In this document: piece after piece, positions 58,140 to 64,000 of the stretch
Position numbering within the stretch: position 1 is the first letter of the stretch
Layout of the letters: every line of letters starts with the position of its first letter
Origin: JAPULR01 sp965238215
Lineage (GTDB): Bacteria > Chloroflexota > Dehalococcoidia > Lucifugimonadales > GCA-2712585
Length of the DNA stretch: 64,000 nucleotides
Direction of reading: 5' to 3'
Assembly (NCBI GenBank): GCA_965238215.1
Contig: OZ250180.1
Span: forward strand, 2,356,001 to 2,420,000
Position numbers and translations under genes: made by a program
The notes under the pieces: generated by a model
Seen by the model: only the letters and a program-made list of their open reading frames with translations
Told to the model about the DNA's origin: nothing
Databases searched by the model: none

Positions 58140-58217
58140 TTTATAAGTCCTCTATGACGAGTTTGCATAGGAAAAATTTCTTACCCATGGGCAATTCTGA
58201 CGGGAGCTTAAGCGTTG

Positions 58218-58958
58218 ATGGCTAAGAAGAGACGGCTGGACGTGTTGTTGGTGGAACGGATGATGGTGGAGAGCCGGGCCAAGGCGCAGGCGCTGATAAT
58301 GGCGGGGGAGGTTACGGCGGGAGGGGCGGCGATGACGAAGGCAGGCGCACTCGTGCCCGTAGACACGCTTATTAGCATCCGGGAGCGTCCGCCCTTCGTC
58401 GGACGGGGGGGGGTTAAGCTCGACCACGCCTTGAAGACGTTTCGGCTGAATCCCAAGGGGATGACGGCCCTGGACGTGGGCGCTTCCACCGGAGGCTTCA
58501 CGGACTGCCTCCTCCAGCGGGGCGCACGCAGAGTCTACGCCCTGGACGTAGGAAGGGGACAGTTGGACTACGGGCTGCGCCAAGACCCTCGGGTGTCGGT
58601 TATGGAGAAGGTTAACGCCCACTACCCTTTCGGAATGCCGCAAAGGGTTGACCTGGCCACGGTGGACGTTTCCTTCATCTCGGTTAGGCAGGTGCTTCCC
58701 AACGTGGTGTCTCACTTGGAGCAGGGGGGCAGCGTGGTGGCGCTGGTGAAGCCCCAGTTCGAGGCGCGCCGCCGGGAAGTGGGCAGGGGCGGCGTGGTGC
58801 GAGATCCTCTGATTCACGCCAGGGTATTGGGGAGGGTGATTCGCTGGGTAACGGATGCTGGCCTGCGGCTGCGATCGATGACGCCGTCGCCGATTCTGGG
58901 CGCTAAGGGTAATCGGGAGTTCTTCCTGCACCTGAGTTTCTATCAAGATGCGCCGTAA
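58218..58958 (+). CDS. tlyA: TlyA-family rRNA (cytidine-2'-O)-methyltransferase
   Basis: A 246-residue protein with an N-terminal S4 RNA-binding domain (RLDVLLVERMMVESRAKAQALI, GEVTAGG) and an FtsJ-like methyltransferase domain (LDVGASTGGFTDCLLQRGA for SAM, VDVSFISVRQVLP, VALVKPQFEA carrying the catalytic Lys). By family it methylates 16S and/or 23S rRNA riboses. ATG 58218 is preferred to TTG 58215. Divergent from rpmH across a 133-bp AT-rich region; its end overlaps the next gene by 11 nt. Confidence 0.93.
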   Translation: MAKKRRLDVLLVERMMVESRAKAQALIMAGEVTAGGAAMTKAGALVPVDTLISIRERPPFVGRGGVKLDHALKTFRLNPKGMTALDVGASTGGFTDCLLQRGARRVYALDVGRGQLDYGLRQDPRVSVMEKVNAHYPFGMPQRVDLATVDVSFISVRQVLPNVVSHLEQGGSVVALVKPQFEARRREVGRGGVVRDPLIHARVLGRVIRWVTDAGLRLRSMTPSPILGAKGNREFFLHLSFYQDAP

Positions 58959-59865
58959 GCCGGAATTCCTGGCGATAGGCCACGTGACGGTGGACCTTAC
59001 GGAGGGTGGGCCGGTCCCCGGCGGGGCGGCCTTTTATGCGTCAATGACGGCGGCGGGCTTGGGATGGCGGGCCGGCCTCCTCACCCGTGGAGCGGGGCCC
59101 GAAGTCGAAGAGTGCCTGCGTTCCCTGGAATTCGTAGTCAACGTGCCGTCTGAGGTCACGACCACCTTTGAGATGAGTAATTCCGGCGACCCGCGGACGC
59201 AAACCCTTCATGCCGTTGCGCCACCAATCGAGGAGGAGCGGCTGCCAGCCGGATGGGGCGAGGTCCAGGTGGCGCTGCTGGCGCCGGTGTTTCACGACGT
59301 TCCATATTCGCTGGCGGATAAGTTCCCCCGGTCGCTTCTGGGCGTCGCGCCCCAAGGATGGCTGCGGCGAACGTCGTCGAAGGGCTTAGTGAGGCCCGCC
59401 GACTGGTACGACGCGCAGGTTCTAAGTCGGGCAGACGTGGTTATTCTTTCGGAGTTGGACGTTGCCGGTGGGCGCATACCCGCCCGTTGGTTGACCCACA
59501 GCGGCATATTCATCCTGACCAAGGGCAAAAGCGGGGCCGTCATGCGATACGAGGGTAGGTGGTTTAACATTCCAGCCTATCCCGCGCGGGAAGTGGACCC
59601 CACGGGCGCCGGGGATGTATTCGCCGCCACCTTTCTGATACGATATTTTGAGACTAACGACGCCTTTGTCGCCGGGCTCTTCGCCAGCTGCGCTGCGAGT
59701 TTGAAGGTGGAGGGCAACGGCGCCGCGGCAATTCCCACGAGAGCGCAAGTTCAACAAAGGATGAGCCGCTACCCGACCTTGAAGGTGAAACCTACGGCTG
59801 CGGGGGCGTCTTTGTCCGATAAATCCCAGGTCTACGAGTCAGGAGTCTTCGACAACCATGTTTAA
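58948..59865 (+). CDS. PfkB-family sugar/nucleoside kinase
   Basis: A 305-residue ribokinase-like protein. GHVTVDLTEGGPVPGGAAFYASMTAAGLG carries the N-terminal Gly-Gly sugar-binding motif, and VDPTGAGDVFAATFLI the C-terminal signature with the catalytic Asp; ILTKGKSGAVMRYEG is the usual strand between. The first 15 residues of the fold are short, and the substrate (ribose, nucleoside, fructose or other) cannot be named. It overlaps tlyA by 11 nt and ileS by 8 nt, an operon of RNA-methylation, kinase and tRNA-charging genes. Confidence 0.85.
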   Translation: MRRKPEFLAIGHVTVDLTEGGPVPGGAAFYASMTAAGLGWRAGLLTRGAGPEVEECLRSLEFVVNVPSEVTTTFEMSNSGDPRTQTLHAVAPPIEEERLPAGWGEVQVALLAPVFHDVPYSLADKFPRSLLGVAPQGWLRRTSSKGLVRPADWYDAQVLSRADVVILSELDVAGGRIPARWLTHSGIFILTKGKSGAVMRYEGRWFNIPAYPAREVDPTGAGDVFAATFLIRYFETNDAFVAGLFASCAASLKVEGNGAAAIPTRAQVQQRMSRYPTLKVKPTAAGASLSDKSQVYESGVFDNHV

Positions 59866-62800
59866 CAAGGTGAACAGTAGGGTCAGCTTCCCCGATATGG
59901 AGCGGGAAGTGCTCCAGTATTGGAAGAAACACCGTATTTTCGAGAAAAGCGAGGAGGGCGAGGACAAGGCCCTGTTTATGTTTTACGAGGGGCCGCCCAC
60001 GGCTAACGGCAGCCCCGGCATTCACCACGTGCTGGCCCGAGCTTTCAAGGACGTTATCTGCCGCTACAAGACCATGAAAGGCTTTCGACCCCTGCGAAAG
60101 GGCGGCTGGGACACCCACGGGCTGCCCGTGGAGTTGGAGGTGGAGCGGCAATTGGGACTCACGTCGAAACGGCAGATCGAGGAGTACGGCATCGAGAGGT
60201 TCAACGAGAAGTGCCGCGAAAGCGTGTTTAAGTACGTGAAGGAGTGGGAAGACCTGACGGACCGCATCGGCTATTGGGTGGACATGAAGGACCCCTACGT
60301 TACGCTGCACAACTCCTACATAGAGACGGGCTGGTGGATACTGAAGGAGATGTGGGAGAAGGGCCTCATCTACAGGGGGATGAAGGGGACGCCTCACTGC
60401 CCGCGGTGCGTCAGCTCCCTGAGTTCCCACGAGGTAGCGTTGGGGTATCGGGAGAATGTGCCGGACCCCTCGGTTTATGTGAAGTTTCCTGTGTTAGACG
60501 CCGCAGACCTCGCGGGCGATGCAGGCGACCTGCCCGCGTCCGTGTACCTGCTGGCCTGGACGACAACGCCCTGGACGCTGCCTGGAAACACCGCCCTCGC
60601 CGTAGACCCCGAGGCGGACTACTGCCTGGTGGAGGTGGAGACGGACAACGGCCCGGAGGGGCTGATTCTGGCTGACCGGTTGGTGGATTCGGTGGTTGGC
60701 GAATCTTGCCGGAGGGTAAGGACCTTCAAGGGTTCCGAGCTGGTCGGGGTTGGCTACGGCAAGCTCTACGACGCGGCGGCAAACGGCGTCGACATCTTCC
60801 GGTTCGTTCGTACGGAAGGCTCAACGGGAGACGCGACGGTGTTGGAGCCTGTAGACGATTTTACGCCTTCGGTAATAGAAGGGGACTTCGTTTCTCTGGA
60901 TGAGGGGACGGGCATTGTCCACATCGCGCCGGCCTTCGGCGACGAAGACTTGACGGCGGGACGGCACGACGCTCTGGCCTTCGTGCAACAGGTGGACCTG
61001 CAGGGTGTCGTTACCGGCAGTTTCCCCTTCGCCGGCAAGTTCGTGAAAGACGCCGACAAGGACATTCTGGCAGACCTGAAGAAGCGAGGTTTGCTGCACA
61101 GGCAGGGCGTGTACCGACACACCTATCCCTTCTGCTGGCGATGCGGCACCCCCCTGCTCTACTACGCCAAGGAGTCCTGGTACATCCGCACAACGGCCAT
61201 GAAAGAGCAGTTGATTGCTAACAACCGGAAAATCAACTGGTACCCGGAGTACATCAAGGAAGGACGGTTCGGGGAGTGGCTGAGGAACGGGGTGGACTGG
61301 GCTATCTCCCGGGAGCGGTATTGGGGTACGCCCATACCCTTCTGGCAGTGCGAAAGCTGTGAGGAATACCATTGCGTCGGCAACGTGGCGGAACTGAAGA
61401 GAATGGCCTCGCCGGAACACCGCGACGCTATAGAAACGCTGGACCTGCACCGGCCTTACGTGGACGAGGTGACCCTCGATTGCCCCCACTGTGAGGGGCT
61501 CATGCGGCGTATTCCGGAGGTAATGGACGCGTGGTTCGACTCGGGAGCCATGCCAGTGGCCCAGTGGAACGTCACTTCCATGGAAGACCTTGAGCATATC
61601 CGGCGGAAAGGTCTCTTCCCCGCCGAGTACATATCTGAGGCCGTTGACCAGACCCGGGGCTGGTTCTACAGCCTCTTGGCCATATCCACCCTCGTCACGG
61701 GGCAGTCCAGCTACGAGAACGTCATCTGCTTGGGGCACATTCTGGACGAAAAGGGCCGGAAGATGAGCAAGTCCCTGGGCAACATCGTCAATCCGTGGGA
61801 GGTGCTGGACGCCCAAGGGGCGGACGCAATCCGATGGTATCTTTTCACTGCCGCCCAGCCGGGGGACTCCCGCCGCTTCTCGCAACGGCTGGTCAACGAG
61901 GTGGTGCGAAGGTTCATGCTAACCCTGTGGAACGTGTACTCCTTCTTCACCACCTACGCCGCAATTGACGGCTATAGCCCCACCGAGCAGGAAGGACCGG
62001 CGGAACCCGCTTCGGAGCTTGATCGGTGGATTCTTTCGGAGATGAACCAGCTGATCGCGCAGGTGGACCAAGCCCTTGACGGCTACGAGCCAACGAACGG
62101 CGGTCGAAGGATTCAGGAGTTCGTGGACCTTCTATCCAACTGGTACGTCCGTCGGAGCCGCCGTCGCTTCTGGAAGAGCGAGAACGACGCGGACAAGCTC
62201 TCCGCCTATTCCACCCTGTATGCCTGCCTGGTTACCCTGAGCAAGCTGATGGCTCCCTACACCCCCTTCCTGGCGGAATCCATGTACCAGAATCTGGTCC
62301 GCTCGGTGGATGGCGAAGGAGCGGAGAGCGTGCACCTGGACGATTTCCCAACGGCGGACGAGAGTCGCATCGACGAGCCGTTGATGGAAGCCACTCGCCT
62401 GGCCATGAAGCTTTCCAGCCTGGGAAGGGACGCCCGCTCCCGGGCCGGGAAGAAGGTGCGGCTGCCCCTGCGTCGGGCGCTGGTACGGACTAGGGAAGCC
62501 TCAGAGGGGAACCACGTGGGCCGCATAGTCGCGCAGCTTCGTGAGGAGTTGAACATCAAGGAGATTGAGCTTCTGGACGCCGCGGACCCCTTATACGCCG
62601 AGGCAGTGGAAGCGTCGGGCCGGAAGAAGCGAGCCGCCAAGCTGGGGGACTTTCAGGCCGTGCTGGACGGCGGGTACATGGTTGCGATTGACACCGTAGT
62701 TACGCCTGACCTGGCGCAGGAGGGTATGGCGCGGGAGCTGGTGCACCGGATTCAGAACATGCGCCGCGCCGCCGGGTTTGAGGTGACGGACAGGATTGAA

Positions 62801-62977
62801 CTGTTCTACCAGGGGCCTCTGGGGGTCGACGAGGTGTTGGCCGGATTTGGCGACTACGTGAGGGTGGAGACGCTGGCGGAGGCTATTCTGAAGAGGGAAC
62901 CGGAGGAAGGGTCCCACGTGGAATCCCACAAGTTGGAGGGGATGGAGCTTACGCTAGGGGTGCGGCGCGTAGGCTGA
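59858..62977 (+). CDS. ileS: Isoleucyl-tRNA synthetase, long (eukaryote-like) type
   Basis: A 1039-residue class I synthetase. HIGH region PPTANGSPGIHHVLARAFKD, CP1 editing domain (LLAWTTTPWTLPGNTALAVDPE), MDAWFDSGAMPVAQW, DQTRGWFYSLLAIS and KMSKSLGNIVNPWEVL. It has the longer C-terminal region with two further domains, and its KGGWDTHGLPVELEVERQLG segment is that of the type 2 IleS found in eukaryotes and some bacteria, which by family is often resistant to mupirocin. The ATG overlaps the kinase gene stop by 8 nt; the stop is one base from the convergent protease gene. Confidence 0.96.
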   Translation: MFNKVNSRVSFPDMEREVLQYWKKHRIFEKSEEGEDKALFMFYEGPPTANGSPGIHHVLARAFKDVICRYKTMKGFRPLRKGGWDTHGLPVELEVERQLGLTSKRQIEEYGIERFNEKCRESVFKYVKEWEDLTDRIGYWVDMKDPYVTLHNSYIETGWWILKEMWEKGLIYRGMKGTPHCPRCVSSLSSHEVALGYRENVPDPSVYVKFPVLDAADLAGDAGDLPASVYLLAWTTTPWTLPGNTALAVDPEADYCLVEVETDNGPEGLILADRLVDSVVGESCRRVRTFKGSELVGVGYGKLYDAAANGVDIFRFVRTEGSTGDATVLEPVDDFTPSVIEGDFVSLDEGTGIVHIAPAFGDEDLTAGRHDALAFVQQVDLQGVVTGSFPFAGKFVKDADKDILADLKKRGLLHRQGVYRHTYPFCWRCGTPLLYYAKESWYIRTTAMKEQLIANNRKINWYPEYIKEGRFGEWLRNGVDWAISRERYWGTPIPFWQCESCEEYHCVGNVAELKRMASPEHRDAIETLDLHRPYVDEVTLDCPHCEGLMRRIPEVMDAWFDSGAMPVAQWNVTSMEDLEHIRRKGLFPAEYISEAVDQTRGWFYSLLAISTLVTGQSSYENVICLGHILDEKGRKMSKSLGNIVNPWEVLDAQGADAIRWYLFTAAQPGDSRRFSQRLVNEVVRRFMLTLWNVYSFFTTYAAIDGYSPTEQEGPAEPASELDRWILSEMNQLIAQVDQALDGYEPTNGGRRIQEFVDLLSNWYVRRSRRRFWKSENDADKLSAYSTLYACLVTLSKLMAPYTPFLAESMYQNLVRSVDGEGAESVHLDDFPTADESRIDEPLMEATRLAMKLSSLGRDARSRAGKKVRLPLRRALVRTREASEGNHVGRIVAQLREELNIKEIELLDAADPLYAEAVEASGRKKRAAKLGDFQAVLDGGYMVAIDTVVTPDLAQEGMARELVHRIQNMRRAAGFEVTDRIELFYQGPLGVDEVLAGFGDYVRVETLAEAILKREPEEGSHVESHKLEGMELTLGVRRVG

Positions 62978-62978
62978 C

Positions 62979-64000
62979 TTAGAGAGGGCTTGTTGGGCGT
63001 TCCCCGAGGCCAACCTGATAGCGGCCCATCAGACCGTCCCGCCACACTTCCACGTCTACGTTCTGATTCACGGCGAACTTGAGGCGCAGCAGTTGAACGA
63101 AGTCGCGAATTCCTGTGGTCGGCTCGTCGTCCATGGAGATAATGATGTCGTCGGCCCTAAGCCCGCCGGTCTCGGCTGGGCCGTCGGGCACTACGCTTCG
63201 AATGATGATGCCGCCGCTGAAGGGGATTTTCATTTCCGCCGCGGTCTCAGCGTCTAACTCGGAGATGACGACGCCCAGCCATGGCCACTGAACCCTACCC
63301 CACTCAATGAGTTGGTTGGAAACGTGGATGGCCGTTTCGCCGCCGACGGCAAATCCGATGCCTTCCACCCTGCCGCCCCGGAGCGCAGCGGTGTTGATGC
63401 CGACGATTTCGCCGGCAAGGTTCATAAGCGGGCCGCCGCTGTTCCCCGGGTTGATCATGGCGTCCGTCTGGATCAGGCCGTAGAGGACGTTATCCTGGTC
63501 CGGGGCGAAGCTCCTGTCGAGGGCGCTGACTATTCCGAGGGTCACCGACGGGCCGCCGGGCAGGGCGAGGGCGTTGCCGATGGCGATGACCCACTCGCCC
63601 ACCCGCACCGCTGACGGGTCGGCGAAGGGGATGAAGGGTAGGGAGGGTTCGTCCACGCGCAGAAGGGCAAGGTCGGTCAGGGGGTCCGAGCCGACGAGTT
63701 TGGCATCAAGCTTACGCCCGTCATCCAGGGTTACCGAAAGGCTGACGGCTCCCTCGATGACGTGATGGTTGGTAAGAATGTGCCCGTTACCGTCGATAAG
63801 TACACCGGAGCCGCTCTGGGGCTGGGTATCCGTTGTGAAACCCTGCTGGACCTCCACCAAGGCGACCACGGAAACAACGGAGGCCCGCACTTCCTCTACC
63901 ATCGAGGAGATGTCGAGGAGGTTGGTAAGAGACGTAGGATTCTCAGGCGCGGGATTGGGGGTGAAGTGGGGCGTGGGCGGAGGCGTCGGTTCGGGAGTCT
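62979..64000 (-). CDS. HtrA/Deg-type serine protease with PDZ domain, 3' part (5' end outside window)
   Basis: The frame stays open to the window edge, so at least 339 residues are visible and the N-terminus is missing. The first 32 visible codons form a Thr/Pro-rich linker (TPEPTPPPTPHFTPNPAP), as seen behind signal peptides or membrane anchors here; an ATG at 63902 is therefore not the true start. Counting from that Met, the protease domain has His47 (ILTNHHVIEG), Asp77 (PLTDLALL) and Ser155 (NPGNSGGPL). A PDZ domain follows (about 205-300; GLRADDIIISMDDEPTTGIRDF). Predicted role: quality control of exported proteins outside the membrane. Confidence 0.92.
   Translation of the reverse strand, partial: TPEPTPPPTPHFTPNPAPENPTSLTNLLDISSMVEEVRASVVSVVALVEVQQGFTTDTQPQSGSGVLIDGNGHILTNHHVIEGAVSLSVTLDDGRKLDAKLVGSDPLTDLALLRVDEPSLPFIPFADPSAVRVGEWVIAIGNALALPGGPSVTLGIVSALDRSFAPDQDNVLYGLIQTDAMINPGNSGGPLMNLAGEIVGINTAALRGGRVEGIGFAVGGETAIHVSNQLIEWGRVQWPWLGVVISELDAETAAEMKIPFSGGIIIRSVVPDGPAETGGLRADDIIISMDDEPTTGIRDFVQLLRLKFAVNQNVDVEVWRDGLMGRYQVGLGERPTSPL

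Noticed and set aside
58085..58217. Possible oriC in the AT-rich gap beside rpmH
   Set aside because: I found no DnaA boxes of the TTATCCACA type, and dnaA is not adjacent.
60821..61885. A 354-residue minus-strand ORF
   Set aside because: Antisense to the well-conserved middle of ileS.

Overview
The window reads as a 64 kb piece of a bacterial chromosome, most likely a Dehalococcoidia / SAR202-type Chloroflexota. This is inferred from moderately high GC, Pro/Thr/Ala-rich linkers behind lipoprotein signal peptides, frequent TTG/GTG starts, a YidC without the large periplasmic domain, the order rpsO-pnp-dapB-asd-dapA, and many amidohydrolase, amidase and hydantoinase genes. I saw no tRNA or rRNA gene, transposase, phage gene or CRISPR array. 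Both window ends cut through genes.

Layout. 0-2.7 kb: the end of a Ppx/GppA-type phosphatase followed by two thymidylate-kinase-like proteins. 2.7-16.1 kb: a catabolic region with two metal amidohydrolases, an amidase, a TlpA-like thioredoxin lipoprotein, two tandem nucleoside-deaminase-family proteins, a dihydrodipicolinate-synthase-family lyase, hydantoinase/oxoprolinase subunits A and B, a small membrane protein and a D-aminoacylase-type hydrolase. 16.2-29.2 kb: mostly housekeeping: LON-domain protein, cobalamin-binding-type protein, coaX-coaBC-valS, then prs-secA-(HHH protein)-(unknown) on the minus strand, divergent from purA. 29.2-31.5 kb: a TolB-like lipoprotein and a repeat-rich gap. 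31.5-37.8 kb: the lysine-branch genes dapB-asd-dapA downstream of rpsO-pnp, with rsmI divergent from rpsO. 37.8-38.7 kb: an 816-base repeat-rich gap. 38.7-46.7 kb: metG-polyprenyl synthase convergent with tyrA-gmk-lipA-(small protein)-amidohydrolase. 47-50.4 kb: an orphan oligopeptide-type substrate-binding lipoprotein, an isochorismatase-family hydrolase and a doubtful ORF. 50.5-54.6 kb: purF-purM-purH. 54.6-58.1 kb: rpmH-rnpA-yidD-(beta-propeller lipoprotein)-yidC-jag behind a perfect consensus promoter. 58.2-63 kb: tlyA-(PfkB kinase)-ileS with overlapping ends, and the 3' part of an HtrA-type protease.

The functional themes are nucleotide synthesis (prs, purA, purF, purM, purH, gmk), CoA and lipoate synthesis, diaminopimelate synthesis, tRNA charging (ValS, MetG, IleS) and protein export or insertion (SecA, YidC, YidD, Jag). 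On this core sits an accessory load of C-N hydrolases that suggests growth on cyclic or amide-containing organic nitrogen. The points most worth a second look are the 5.4-13.3 kb deaminase/lyase/hydantoinase/amidase cluster, the Ppx plus twin kinase-like genes (one with an Arg in place of the P-loop Lys), the 96-bp tandem repeat that carries copies of the dapA 3' end, the 116-nt out-of-frame overlap of yidC and jag, and related repeat elements on both sides of the dap-pnp block.
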